A stretch of 64,000 nucleotides of DNA from Pyrinomonadaceae bacterium. GTDB lineage: Bacteria; Acidobacteriota; Blastocatellia; Pyrinomonadales; Pyrinomonadaceae. The stretch lies in assembly GCA_013003215.1 (NCBI GenBank), contig JABDKD010000143.1, forward strand, positions 1 through 64,000, in the 5' to 3' direction. The translations under genes and the position numbers were made by a program. The notes beneath the pieces were generated by a model. It was given only the letters and a program-made list of their open reading frames with translations. It had not been told where the DNA came from and ran no database searches. Positions 10,057 to 19,213 of the stretch are shown piece after piece; within the stretch, counting starts at the first letter, position 1; every line of letters begins with the position of its first letter.

Positions 10057-10623
10057 TTATTGTAGATTCGACGAGTCGAAACGCGGCGGAATGTTCTTTA
10101 GCTCCCTGGCAATTTCCGTTTTCAGTTTGGCTTTTTTAGCATTTGAAACCATTTCTTCCACCCATATATAGACTTCCGATTCCTCGACCGCGTTGTGACT
10201 TGCCAAGGTCTCAACTACTCTTCCTATCTGAGTTCGAATGAGTGGGAGGCCAACCGCCGGCACGGGATCCCGCAACCGGACGATCCTCCGAAGCCTTTTC
10301 ATCACATCAGCGAGTTCGTCCATAAAGAAGTTGTGTTCAGAACGGAGGATTATTAACACCTCTTCAGCATGGGCAAGTGTCGGACGGGAAATTGAAACTG
10401 CGTTCCCTGCTTTTGAGCCGACCGCATCCAGAACCGCAGGGAACAGGTGCAAGTGCTCTGCTCGGATATGCATCGCGAGACGGGCCCAAAAGTAATCGGT
10501 CAAAAAGTGGATATCAGCGACAATACCGCGCTCAAAGGCTTCATCCAACCGTTCGAGGATCACATCAATTTCCCTATGATCGCTTTCGAGGATTTTATCT
10601 ATCGCAAGATCCATTGAGGACAC
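10057..10623 (-). CDS. Hemerythrin-like (HHE) di-iron protein
   Basis: A 188-residue all-helical soluble protein carrying the ligand pattern of a hemerythrin four-helix bundle: DHREID near residue 15, HIRAEHLHLFP near 55, LRSEHNFFMDEL near 95 and HNAVEESEVY near 145. Such proteins bind O2 or NO at a di-iron site or act in iron-sulfur repair. It lies 18 bases after actF and is probably the last gene of the nar-act unit. The start is uncertain: a GTG at 10623 is used, but an ATG at 10614 is also possible and neither has a clear ribosome site. Confidence 0.8.
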   Translation of the reverse strand: MSSMDLAIDKILESDHREIDVILERLDEAFERGIVADIHFLTDYFWARLAMHIRAEHLHLFPAVLDAVGSKAGNAVSISRPTLAHAEEVLIILRSEHNFFMDELADVMKRLRRIVRLRDPVPAVGLPLIRTQIGRVVETLASHNAVEESEVYIWVEEMVSNAKKAKLKTEIARELKNIPPRFDSSNLQ

Positions 10624-10641
10624 ACAGCAAAACCGTGGGCG

Positions 10642-11796
10642 CTAATGGCCCTGCCATTCCGCTTCTGAAAGATACGGATCGTTTCTCGGTACAAGCGCGT
10701 CCGCGCTCAGGCCCTTCGTAAATACGAAAATGAAGAGAGCACTGAAACCCAAAAGCAACGCGATGTCGACGAATCCGATCATGGGCGTCGGGTAGAACGT
10801 CGGAAAGATCTGAATGTAGATATCTACCCAGTGACCTATCAGGACAATGCCGCAAGCTGCAAGCATCCAGTTTTCATACATTTTCACTTTCTTTCGGAGA
10901 AGCATCAGGAACGGAACAATCCAGTTCAAGAACAAGGCAAGGATAAACACTTGCCACCACCCGTTGGGCGAGGTCCGTTTTACATAATGAATCGTCTCTT
11001 CAGGAATATTTGCGTAATAAATCAAGAGATATTGGCAGACCCATATGTAGGCCCAGAAGGTTGCAAAACCGAGTACCAGTTTGCCAAGGGCGTGCATCTG
11101 CTTATCCCCAACACCTTCAAGATAACCCCTTCGCTTTAACAATATCGTCAAAAGCGTGATTGCTGCTGTGCCGCTAAGTAGCACGCCTGCAATATGATAG
11201 AAACCATAGATAGTGCTAAAGAACATCGGCTCAATTGACATGATCCAATCGAAACTGGCGAAGGTAAACGTTATTCCAAAAACCACCAGGAAAAGCGCTG
11301 ACCAGGTTTTCGAGCGCGATGTGTGCACAATATCTCCGGTTGCATCCTGCTTGAAGGACTCACGACGAAGGAGAAAGGTCAGGCCGCACCAACACGCGAG
11401 AATTACAAGCATTCTTATAAGGAAGAAGGCGGAATCAAGATACGTGTTCTTAAAAGTGAGCTCGTGTCCGTGATGCGAATAAGACGTATACGTCCATTCG
11501 TAAAGCGTTTCTTTGCCGAGATAAATCGCCAGGATCGTGATCGCCCCAACCCAGATATATGTCGTCATCGCTTCGGGCACGCGTCTGAAGGTGGTGTGCC
11601 ACCCCGCATTTGCGACGTGGTTGACTGCTACAAATACGGCGCCGCCGAGCGCGATCGTCATAAAGAAGTATGAGTTGTGAAGAAAAGACTGCCAGAACCT
11701 CGGACTCAACAGAAATCCGCCGACTATTCCGGCAACTCCGATCGCGGCCATTGCGTAGAGAATGTTCTTTTCGTTTTGTTTTAAGAAGCCGTTCAT
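10642..11796 (-). CDS. actF: Alternative complex III subunit ActF (quinol-oxidising membrane subunit)
   Basis: This 384-residue membrane protein has about ten predicted helices and is homologous to the NrfD-like C-terminal half of the complex. It begins with a short cytoplasmic stretch then AAIGVAGIVGGFLL. It shows DUF-type signatures such as FASFDWIMSIEPMFFSTIYG and ends with a hydrophilic tail. ActF pairs with ActC in the membrane arm of alternative complex III, which oxidises quinol and reduces cytochrome c in place of a bc1 complex. The ATG overlaps the actE stop by four bases. Confidence 0.9.
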   Translation of the reverse strand: MNGFLKQNEKNILYAMAAIGVAGIVGGFLLSPRFWQSFLHNSYFFMTIALGGAVFVAVNHVANAGWHTTFRRVPEAMTTYIWVGAITILAIYLGKETLYEWTYTSYSHHGHELTFKNTYLDSAFFLIRMLVILACWCGLTFLLRRESFKQDATGDIVHTSRSKTWSALFLVVFGITFTFASFDWIMSIEPMFFSTIYGFYHIAGVLLSGTAAITLLTILLKRRGYLEGVGDKQMHALGKLVLGFATFWAYIWVCQYLLIYYANIPEETIHYVKRTSPNGWWQVFILALFLNWIVPFLMLLRKKVKMYENWMLAACGIVLIGHWVDIYIQIFPTFYPTPMIGFVDIALLLGFSALFIFVFTKGLSADALVPRNDPYLSEAEWQGH

Positions 11797-12368
11797 TTTG
11801 TGTTTTGCTCCTCAGACTGAAGTTCTCGTATGTATAGAAGCACCTTCCAGCGGTCAGCCGCCGACAGCACGGATTCCTGGGGCGGCATATTGTTCCTTCC
11901 TCGGGTAATCACGTGAAAAAGCTCGCCATCCGCAAGCGACCTGGATGCCTCAGTCTTGAATGCCGGGGGGTTTGGGAACTTGGGTATTATCGGGCCGTCG
12001 CCTCCTCCGGTCGTTCCATGACAAACCATGCAATTCTTCTCGTACACGTATTTACCTCTCATTAGGTTTTCATCGTTGGATTCGAATGGGTTTGTCAGTT
12101 CCGCACCGGCACGTTTTGCTTCTTCCGGTTCAGATCCGTAGTGAAACGGCATGAAGCCACGTGCGATCGTCCCTTTCGGAGGTTTCTGCAGTGTCATCCT
12201 GTTCGGCAGTACCGGGTTTTCGGTTTGTGAAAGCTGCGCGGGACTCACACCCATTTGAGTGGGATATTCCCGGTTACGAGTCGTCACATCGCGATTCAGG
12301 ATCCACATCCCTCCGATGACGATCACCGGTAGCAGAAAAAAAGCTATCGCGGAAAATGTTCTTTTCAA
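11793..12368 (-). CDS. actE: Alternative complex III subunit ActE (monoheme cytochrome c)
   Basis: This 191-residue protein has one N-terminal hydrophobic anchor (SAIAFFLLPVIVIGGMWIL) and a single heme-c motif CMVCH followed by GTTGGGDGPI. A distal Met is available as the axial ligand in NNMPPQ. ActE carries electrons from the pentaheme ActA/ActB side of alternative complex III to a terminal acceptor, usually a cytochrome oxidase. It overlaps actD and actF by four bases each, in an ATGA arrangement. The short conserved stretch PFHYGSEPEEAKRAG is typical of the ActE N-terminal half. Confidence 0.92.
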   Translation of the reverse strand: MKRTFSAIAFFLLPVIVIGGMWILNRDVTTRNREYPTQMGVSPAQLSQTENPVLPNRMTLQKPPKGTIARGFMPFHYGSEPEEAKRAGAELTNPFESNDENLMRGKYVYEKNCMVCHGTTGGGDGPIIPKFPNPPAFKTEASRSLADGELFHVITRGRNNMPPQESVLSAADRWKVLLYIRELQSEEQNTK

Positions 12369-12901
12369 AACTCTAGTCCCTCCTCAATTCTAAACGCGCC
12401 ATTTTCGTTAAAGATCGACCGTGCGCGATCCGAATCATAAGAACCGTCAGGTTGTTTCAAAACGAGTACGAAATTCCCGTCGTTTACTCCCTCGAGACTC
12501 TTTCTCTTGCTAAAAGGATGCAGGCCCGAAATTATGAAAAGCGCTCCTATCGCGCTTAGCCCCGCGAAAAGAACCGTCAGTTCAAATGCCACGGGAACCC
12601 ACAAGGGCACCGAGTTGAAGGGTTTACCACCAATATTCAACGCCCATGCATAAGCTGAAGTCCAAACCTGCAGGCCAATCGCGGTTAGCAGTCCTAATAG
12701 TCCGCCGCAAAATGCGACCCAAGTTAACCTCGATGGTTTGATTCCTACAGCATCATCCAGACCGTGCACCGGAAACGGCGTAAACGCATCATAGATCTCG
12801 AGTCCGCGAAGCCGCGCTTCGGCGGCGCTGGCCACAAGGTCGTCTTCGTTGTCAAAATACGCGGCGGTGAACCGTTCATGCGCCGTGTTTGTGCTTCGCA
12901 T
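12365..12901 (-). CDS. actD: Alternative complex III subunit ActD (DUF3341)
   Basis: This 178-residue membrane protein contains the hallmark FTPFPVHGLDDAVGIKPSRL near residues 40-60. Two membrane helices follow (LTWVAFCGGLLGLLTAIGLQ and VPVAFELTVLFAGLSAIGAL). ActD is a structural subunit that holds the quinol-oxidising ActC and ActF together; it carries no cofactor. Its start lies 26 bases inside the end of actC and its stop overlaps the actE start, as expected for a tightly coupled operon. Confidence 0.92.
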   Translation of the reverse strand: MRSTNTAHERFTAAYFDNEDDLVASAAEARLRGLEIYDAFTPFPVHGLDDAVGIKPSRLTWVAFCGGLLGLLTAIGLQVWTSAYAWALNIGGKPFNSVPLWVPVAFELTVLFAGLSAIGALFIISGLHPFSKRKSLEGVNDGNFVLVLKQPDGSYDSDRARSIFNENGAFRIEEGLEF

Positions 12902-14318
12902 AGTTCAAAACTCCTTTTACTTCGCTCGCGGCGATGATCGGGAATAGTCTCAGGAAAACGAGGAACGCTGAAAAAAACAGACCGAACGATCCGACAAGCA
13001 GCCCGACCTCGACATAACTCGGCATGTAGTACGTCCAACTGGATGGTAGATAGTCGCGGTGCAAACTGACCATGATGATCACGAATCTCTCGAACCACAT
13101 TCCAATGTTTATGAAGATGCTCATAACAAAGATCAGCGGGATAGAGCGTCTTATCTTCTTGATCCAGAAAAGCTGAGGCAACAGGGCGTTGCAACCGAAC
13201 ATTATCCAGTAGGCCCAGGCGTATGGACCGAGCAGCCGGTTGATGATCATGAATATCTCGTTCGGATTTCCCCCGTAAAAACCGATAAACAGTTCGGTAA
13301 TGTACGCTAGGCCTACAATTGAGCCCGTAAGAAGGGTTACGAGGCACATCTTTTCGAAATGGTCGATTGTGATGTAGTTCTCCAGACGCATCACCTTCCT
13401 TACCAGAATCATCAACGTCATCACCATCGCGAAACCGCTAAATACTGCTCCTGCAACAAAATATGGCGGGAATATCGTTGAGTGCCAGCCCGGTATCAGC
13501 GATGTGGCAAAGTCGAAACTAACAATACTGTGCACGGATAATACAAGCGGGGTCGCAAGGGCCGCGAGGATTCCGTAAACTGTCTCATATCTTGACCACG
13601 TCCGGTTCGATCCATCCCATCCGAGACATAGCACCGTATAGAATGTCTTGCGCCATCCCGGTTTCGCGCGGTCCCGGGCGGTTGCGAGGTCCGGAAGCAA
13701 TCCCAAATACCAAAACACCAGGGAGATCGTGAAATAAGTTGAGATCGCGAAAAAGTCCCACAACAGAGGTGATCGGAAATTAACCCAAAGGGAACCTCGT
13801 GTATTCGGGTAGGGAAGGAACCAATAGAACAGCCAGGGTCTTCCCATATGTATTATCGGGAAGATGCCCGCGCACATTACGGCGAACAGGGTCATCGCCT
13901 CCGCTGAACGGTTTATCGAGGTTCTCCACTTCTGGTTAAAGAGATAGAGGATCGCTGAAATAAAGGTTCCCGCGTGACCGATTCCGATCCAAAAAACGAA
14001 ATTCGTAATGTCGAAAGCCCAGCCGACCGTCTTATTCAGGCCCCAGGTTCCGATACCGATAGTTACGGTCAAATAGCCCGAAACGATACCGGCCAACAGC
14101 AGTATCAATGAGATCGTGAATGCGATCCACCATCCGAATCCGGCTTTTCCTTCATGGATCGAATGAATGTCATTCGTAATGTCACTGTAGCTCTTGTCTC
14201 CGCCGACCAGAGGCTTCCGAAGAGGGGAATAGACGGGATGCTCGGTCAAACGACCGACTTCTTCGTGCAGTCTCGCCTCCTCCCTCGTCAGGCCTCGTCT
14301 ATCCATAGGCACAGCCAT
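12876..14318 (-). CDS. actC: Alternative complex III subunit ActC (NrfD-like)
   Basis: This 480-residue integral membrane protein has about ten helices and belongs to the NrfD/PsrC family. It opens with a hydrophilic stretch of about 50 residues. The quinone-binding helices include WAFDITNFVFWIGIGHAGTF and IIHMGRPWLFYWFLPYPN. ActC is the main quinol-binding subunit of alternative complex III. Its ATG directly abuts the actB stop, with no bases between. The acidic residues along helices expected to form a proton path cannot be judged without a model. Confidence 0.93.
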   Translation of the reverse strand: MAVPMDRRGLTREEARLHEEVGRLTEHPVYSPLRKPLVGGDKSYSDITNDIHSIHEGKAGFGWWIAFTISLILLLAGIVSGYLTVTIGIGTWGLNKTVGWAFDITNFVFWIGIGHAGTFISAILYLFNQKWRTSINRSAEAMTLFAVMCAGIFPIIHMGRPWLFYWFLPYPNTRGSLWVNFRSPLLWDFFAISTYFTISLVFWYLGLLPDLATARDRAKPGWRKTFYTVLCLGWDGSNRTWSRYETVYGILAALATPLVLSVHSIVSFDFATSLIPGWHSTIFPPYFVAGAVFSGFAMVMTLMILVRKVMRLENYITIDHFEKMCLVTLLTGSIVGLAYITELFIGFYGGNPNEIFMIINRLLGPYAWAYWIMFGCNALLPQLFWIKKIRRSIPLIFVMSIFINIGMWFERFVIIMVSLHRDYLPSSWTYYMPSYVEVGLLVGSFGLFFSAFLVFLRLFPIIAASEVKGVLNYAKHKHGA

Positions 14319-17216
14319 TTAATGCTCCTCTCCGTGGTCTTCAGAATTAGTAATCTTAGCCAGGTAACTTACTGCCGGTTTTGTGTTGAGATCTTCCAGC
14401 AGCACATAGTTCCGGCCCGATTTCTTCAACGCAACAACCCGGCTCTTCAAATTCTTTGTATCTCCAAACTCAATCGCATTCGCCGGACAACTTTGCTGAC
14501 ATGCAGTCTGGATCTCTCCGTCTTTTATTTCGCGGTTTTCATTTCTCGCGACAATCTTCTTCTCTTCGATACGCTGCACGCACATCGTGCATTTTTCCAT
14601 TACACCTCTTGACCGGACGGTCACATCCGGGTTGAGAGCAAGATTCGCAGTCGGGTCGTCGTGAGGGTATTCAAACCAGTTGAAGCGTCTGACCTTGTAA
14701 GCGCAGTTGTTGGCGCAATAGCGTGTGCCGACGCAGCGGTTGTACACCTGCATATTTAGTCCTTCAGTGCTGTGGACTGTCGCCAGGACAGGGCACACCA
14801 TTTCGCAGGAAGCGTTCTCACAGTGCATACAGGGCAGCGGTTGGAAACGTGTCGTTGGCTCATCCGCGGATTCGTCGAAATACCGGTCTATTCTCAGCCA
14901 GTGCATATCTCTTTGAAGTCCGACCTCGTCCTTTCCAACGACCGGGATATTGTTTTCAGCCTGGCAACTTAGAACGCATGCATTACAGCCGGTGCAAGCG
15001 CTCAGGTCTACCGCCATACCCCATTTGTGTTCCGGATACTCGTGCTCGCTGAAGAGCTTTTCGAATTCGGTCTCCTCGATGTCAACCTTTCCGTCCTTGT
15101 AAGCGGCGAGGGAGTACTCCTTGATCAACGGCCGTTCGTGCGCGGACGGCTCGATTTGCATTTTTGCGAACTGGGTAGCAGCAGCCGTCGATTTCGCCAC
15201 TGTGATCCCGTCGATCTCGAAACTCCTGAGGCCATTTCCGTATTCCGCAAAGATCGCCGCATTAACTCCAACGTCGTTTCCGGCGTTACCCGCTTTGGTA
15301 CGGCCGTAGCCTATTGCGACCGAAAGGCAGTCATTGGCTTGTCCGGGTTGGATGAGCACCGGGATCTCTATCGAGTTTTCACCCTTCGTGATCTTTATCG
15401 GGTCACCTTCCACAACTCCAAGTGCGGAAGCAGTTTCATCTGAAACCAACGCGTAGTTGTCCCATGTCACCTTGGAGATCGGATCGGGAAGTTCCTGAAG
15501 CCACGGACTGTTCGCAAATCTTCCGTCCAGAATTCCGGGTTTTTGGTAGAGAACCAATGAGTACCCTTCTTTCGACGTGTCGACGGTTTTTTGAACAGCA
15601 TTGTCGAGACCGTCAGAGGAGTAACTGGCAGGAGTCGCAGGGCTCTGGGACTCTTCAAAGACGCCATCATGGAGCGACTTATCCCAGAAATCGTTGAAAT
15701 CGCTGAATTTGTCTTGTTTTGTGAAAAGCGTTTCTTTCCAGTTCCGCTGAAGCTCTCGATAGAACTCTGTCTCCTCGCCCATCCAGCGCATGAAGCTTTC
15801 TTGGTAATGCCTGGTCTTATAGAGCGGGGAAATTGCCGGTTGGCTTATGCTGAACACGCCGGTACGGACGTTCGAGTCGTCCCAGCTCTCGAGATGATGG
15901 GGAATCGCACAGACGACTTTGCATGCCGCAGAAGTCTCATTGCCGGTTGATGTCATTGAAACTGTCAACGGAATCTTCTTAATGGCTTCGTTAAATCTCG
16001 CAGCGTCAGGAGCCTCGTATAAAGGATTAACATCGACCATGAACAACGCACCGACGTCTCCAGATTCAGCTTCGGAAACAAGGTCATCGAAACTAAGCGC
16101 TTCTTCGGCCTCTTCCGAGGCAGCGGGTATTACAACAGTCGTTCCATAATTCTCGAGGGCATTATTAATTGCATTTACCAAAAGCTGGACGTCAGGATTA
16201 CCGGATCCGCACACTACGAGCGAACTGCCCTTGTTCTTCGACAATTCCGCTGCAGCTTCATCAACTGCTTTTTTCAGCCCTTCAGGAATTGTTAAGGAAT
16301 CAGCAACGTGATCGGCAGAGACCTTTCCAAGAAGGTAGTTCAGACAGAGCCTTTGTTCTTTCGGGGAGGCCGTGTGCCGGTAATCGGCATTGGCACCGGT
16401 GACGGAGATGCGGCTTTCAAATTGAATGTGTTTGAGCATTTCCTTTGACCCGTTCTTGAGCTCCCTGGCGGAAGAATATGCTTTTGTGAAAGCAACCGGC
16501 GAGATCCAGGTTCCAAGGAAATCAGCTTCGAATCCGACCACAATGTGTGCCTTCTCGATGTCGTAAGTAGGCAGGGATTTGTTGGAATGGCTGATACCGT
16601 GAGCATGAACGATCGCCGCCGGACCGAACGGCTCATACTCCACGAGTTTCGCATCCTCATAACTTCCAATGAATCTTCTCAGCACGGCACGCGAGGTGGG
16701 ACTTGTAATTCTTGGCGTGAGAACTCGAACTTTCTTTCCGGCTGACTTTGAATCGGCCAGCTTCGCAATCACCTCTTTATCGATCGCGGCCCAATCCGTG
16801 TCCTTCGCATCAAGAGTCGGGCCCTTCAGCCGTTCCGGATCAAACAGCCCAAACACCAGGGAGTGGGCAACGGAGCAAAGCCCTCCTTTGGACACCGGGT
16901 GGTCCGGATTTCCTTCCAGCTTGATTGGACGCCCGTCTCTAACCTTCATGAGCGTACCGCAGCCGGCATTGCATCCGCCGCAGGTAGACGCGTACCAATT
17001 TGCCATGCCCGGTGTGACTTCAGCCGGCTTCTTCAGATATGGAACAACTGCCTGTTCCGGTACCCGGCAGCTCATCAATGCCGCTCCGGCGGCGGTGTAG
17101 CCCAGCGCGGCCAGGAATGAACGCCTTGAGAATCCGTTGATAGGGCGGCTGATCCCGACGGGTTTGCCGTTCTCATCGGTTTCGAGAAATTGTTTCCAAG
17201 TCTTTTCGCGGTTCAT
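14319..17216 (-). CDS. actB: Alternative complex III subunit ActB (molybdopterin-fold/iron-sulfur fusion)
   Basis: The protein has about 965 residues. It has a twin-arginine signal near residues 28-45 (SRRSFLAALGYTAAG), here a translocation signal of the TAT-variant type. A CxxCxxxC [4Fe-4S]-like motif (CGGCNAGCG), a long molybdopterin-oxidoreductase fold and a C-terminal four-cluster ferredoxin domain follow. Cluster motifs are CTGCNACVLSC, CMHCENASCEMVC, CVGTRYCANNC and CTMC...CQQSC. In this family the molybdenum site is lost and the protein acts as an electron wire to ActA. ATG 17216 is preferred over the ATG at 17225 because of spacing from GAGG. Confidence 0.93.
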   Translation of the reverse strand: MNREKTWKQFLETDENGKPVGISRPINGFSRRSFLAALGYTAAGAALMSCRVPEQAVVPYLKKPAEVTPGMANWYASTCGGCNAGCGTLMKVRDGRPIKLEGNPDHPVSKGGLCSVAHSLVFGLFDPERLKGPTLDAKDTDWAAIDKEVIAKLADSKSAGKKVRVLTPRITSPTSRAVLRRFIGSYEDAKLVEYEPFGPAAIVHAHGISHSNKSLPTYDIEKAHIVVGFEADFLGTWISPVAFTKAYSSARELKNGSKEMLKHIQFESRISVTGANADYRHTASPKEQRLCLNYLLGKVSADHVADSLTIPEGLKKAVDEAAAELSKNKGSSLVVCGSGNPDVQLLVNAINNALENYGTTVVIPAASEEAEEALSFDDLVSEAESGDVGALFMVDVNPLYEAPDAARFNEAIKKIPLTVSMTSTGNETSAACKVVCAIPHHLESWDDSNVRTGVFSISQPAISPLYKTRHYQESFMRWMGEETEFYRELQRNWKETLFTKQDKFSDFNDFWDKSLHDGVFEESQSPATPASYSSDGLDNAVQKTVDTSKEGYSLVLYQKPGILDGRFANSPWLQELPDPISKVTWDNYALVSDETASALGVVEGDPIKITKGENSIEIPVLIQPGQANDCLSVAIGYGRTKAGNAGNDVGVNAAIFAEYGNGLRSFEIDGITVAKSTAAATQFAKMQIEPSAHERPLIKEYSLAAYKDGKVDIEETEFEKLFSEHEYPEHKWGMAVDLSACTGCNACVLSCQAENNIPVVGKDEVGLQRDMHWLRIDRYFDESADEPTTRFQPLPCMHCENASCEMVCPVLATVHSTEGLNMQVYNRCVGTRYCANNCAYKVRRFNWFEYPHDDPTANLALNPDVTVRSRGVMEKCTMCVQRIEEKKIVARNENREIKDGEIQTACQQSCPANAIEFGDTKNLKSRVVALKKSGRNYVLLEDLNTKPAVSYLAKITNSEDHGEEH

Positions 17217-17229
17217 AAAAACCATTTCC

Positions 17230-17817
17230 TCAGTGGTGGCATACTGCGCAGTCTGTCGACGTCTTGAGAGTCTTCTTATTCGAATCCAGGATCTTTATCG
17301 GATTGCCGTCTTGGTCCAAAACGGCATCCTTATGAGTTCTGTGACAGTTGACACATGAACCCATTGAAAAGGTGCTCTCCTGGCTGATCCTTTCCATCGT
17401 TTCAACCGGTCCGTGGCAAGTGTTGCAGTTTACTCCCGCATTTACGTGCCTGCTGTGGTTGAAGATCGCGTGGTCCGGCAGGTCGTTGACCTTCACCCAT
17501 CTGATAGGTTCATTCCTCTTCAGTGCCATCGAGATCTTCTGGATCTCGGGGGAGTCCGGCTTAACCTGATCGTGACAAGCCATACAATTCTCTGCAGTAG
17601 GGATTCCGGCTACCCGGGATGTATCTGCAGAGGTATGGCAATATGTGCAGTTGATGCTGTTGTCGCCCGCGTGCACTTTATGGGAGAAATTGATCGGCTG
17701 AAGCGGTTGATAACCGCTCTGATCACCATACTGCCGGAATGTTCCGTTCGACCAGATCACGGCAGCGCCGATCACGGTGATCAATATCGAAATTATTTTT
17801 AGCGTTCTTAAACTCAT
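17230..17817 (-). CDS. actA: Alternative complex III subunit ActA (pentaheme cytochrome c)
   Basis: This 195-residue protein has an N-terminal hydrophobic anchor (ISILITVIGAAVIW) and five heme-c motifs: CTYCH, CMACH, CNTCH, CVNCH and CAVCH. It has the ActA phrase YQPLQPINFSHKVHAG. ActA takes electrons from ActB and passes them on to ActE or soluble cytochrome c on the periplasmic side. It is the first act gene and lies 19 bases after narI, which places the whole act set downstream of the nitrate reductase genes. Confidence 0.94.
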   Translation of the reverse strand: MSLRTLKIISILITVIGAAVIWSNGTFRQYGDQSGYQPLQPINFSHKVHAGDNSINCTYCHTSADTSRVAGIPTAENCMACHDQVKPDSPEIQKISMALKRNEPIRWVKVNDLPDHAIFNHSRHVNAGVNCNTCHGPVETMERISQESTFSMGSCVNCHRTHKDAVLDQDGNPIKILDSNKKTLKTSTDCAVCHH

Positions 17818-17836
17818 CTAAGCACCATTAATTCAA

Positions 17837-18559
17837 TTACTTATGACCGGCAATCTGGGTCTTGTCCCGTGTGTACTGGCCACGAATCCTCTCCCGGTCC
17901 CAATTCCACTTAACGACCTGATAAGGACGCCAGAGATAGGTGATCGGGATTGAGAACATATGCACCAGTCTTGAAAACGGAAAAACCAACAGGATCGTGA
18001 ACGCCCCGATGATGTGGAGTTTGACCACGAGGGGCATCGTTACGACGAGACTCAGATCAGGTCGGAAAGAAAACAGCGAATAAAGATAGGGAACGAGCGT
18101 TGCGGCATACCATGAAGATCCCCATCGATAGAAAAGAGCTGTGAAAACTCCCAGTGCCACTTGAACAAGCAACAGCACTACCACCACGTAATCCATCGGT
18201 GACGATACTGCACGTATCTTCGGAGTGCTGACTCGCCGCCAGAAAAGGGCAACCACGCCGACCAGGGCCAGCAATCCGAATACAAGGCCGGTGACCTCCA
18301 GGATGTAGAGCCGCAGCGGAACGCTGTTAAACCAAAGCACTTGGTTTGGAATCAGAAATCCGATTACGTGTCCCAAAAGGGATCCGAGGATTCCGATGTG
18401 CCACGGTACGGATCCGTAGAAAAGCTCATCTCCCTCGAGGAATTGTGATGAAAGGCTCGAATACGAAAACCTGTTAGTCACGAACCGGTAGATTGACACG
18501 ACCACGAATATCGCGAACGCCATGTAGGGTAAGACAACAAACAGGAAGTAGTTAAGCAT
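17837..18559 (-). CDS. narI: Respiratory nitrate reductase gamma subunit
   Basis: This 240-residue membrane protein with five helices carries two heme b. Ligand candidates are His54 and His64 (PWHIGILGSLLGH) and a C-terminal pair 18 residues apart (KLHIIGAF...RLVHMF), the same spacing as in E. coli NarI. It oxidises quinol at the periplasmic side and feeds NarH. The start at 18559 is chosen because GAGAGG precedes it by eight bases and the sequence from MLNYFLF matches the family. The start overlaps the narJ end by eight bases. Confidence 0.95.
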   Translation of the reverse strand: MLNYFLFVVLPYMAFAIFVVVSIYRFVTNRFSYSSLSSQFLEGDELFYGSVPWHIGILGSLLGHVIGFLIPNQVLWFNSVPLRLYILEVTGLVFGLLALVGVVALFWRRVSTPKIRAVSSPMDYVVVVLLLVQVALGVFTALFYRWGSSWYAATLVPYLYSLFSFRPDLSLVVTMPLVVKLHIIGAFTILLVFPFSRLVHMFSIPITYLWRPYQVVKWNWDRERIRGQYTRDKTQIAGHK

Positions 18560-19208
18560 ATTGGTACCTCTCGTTTTCGACGCCGGGTTGGTCATGCAAT
18601 GATTGTTCGGCAATACTCAGCAGTGCTGACTCCAGAAATCCAATGGCGTCACCATACACATTCTCTTTTTTCTTCAGCGCTTCCTTCATTGTTTTCAATG
18701 CCGGCAGCAAACAACATCCAATCAGCGAGGCACGAAGTTCGTCATTGTCCAGCTTGGTCATCAGGCGCAGCAGAACCGGTAAATAGTCCGGCAACTGAAA
18801 CTCCTGTTTTAGTTCGTAGGGAAGCTGTGTTTCGCGAAGATTCGCCAGAAAAGCGCCGCGTTTGTAGTCCTCCCCAAAAAGGTGGTGACCGATATCGAGT
18901 CCGCATACCGGATTGAGATCAAACGTTCTCGAGTAGTACTCTCTCGATTCATCCAGGGTCAACTCGTGAAAAGCATCGGCGAATTCGTGCAAAAGAGGGG
19001 AACTGCCGGCGAAGGCTTCCTTAGCCAGCGAGCCGCATTTCGAAATCAAGTCTGAATGCGTGTCGCCCGGATACTCAAGGACATCCGCAAAATGCGCAAA
19101 CAACTCATTCTCGGCCTCGCTAAGCATAATCTTCTCAGCCGTTTTCACAGTCTCGATCCCGGCTCGCGCCTTTTCTCTGGTTATCTGTACTGGGTCGTTC
19201 TTCATCAT
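18552..19208 (-). CDS. narJ: Nitrate reductase assembly chaperone
   Basis: This 218-residue soluble protein belongs to the NarJ/TorD chaperone family. It contains the typical SREYYSRTFDLNPVCGLDIG stretch followed by HLFGEDYKRGAFLANL. NarJ binds the N-terminus of NarG and helps insert the molybdenum cofactor and an iron-sulfur cluster; it is not part of the mature enzyme. The start MMKND at 19208 lies five bases after the narH stop; an upstream extension would run into narH. The last codons overlap narI, which suggests coupled translation. Confidence 0.92.
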   Translation of the reverse strand: MMKNDPVQITREKARAGIETVKTAEKIMLSEAENELFAHFADVLEYPGDTHSDLISKCGSLAKEAFAGSSPLLHEFADAFHELTLDESREYYSRTFDLNPVCGLDIGHHLFGEDYKRGAFLANLRETQLPYELKQEFQLPDYLPVLLRLMTKLDNDELRASLIGCCLLPALKTMKEALKKKENVYGDAIGFLESALLSIAEQSLHDQPGVENERYQYA

Positions 19209-19213
19209 TTCGG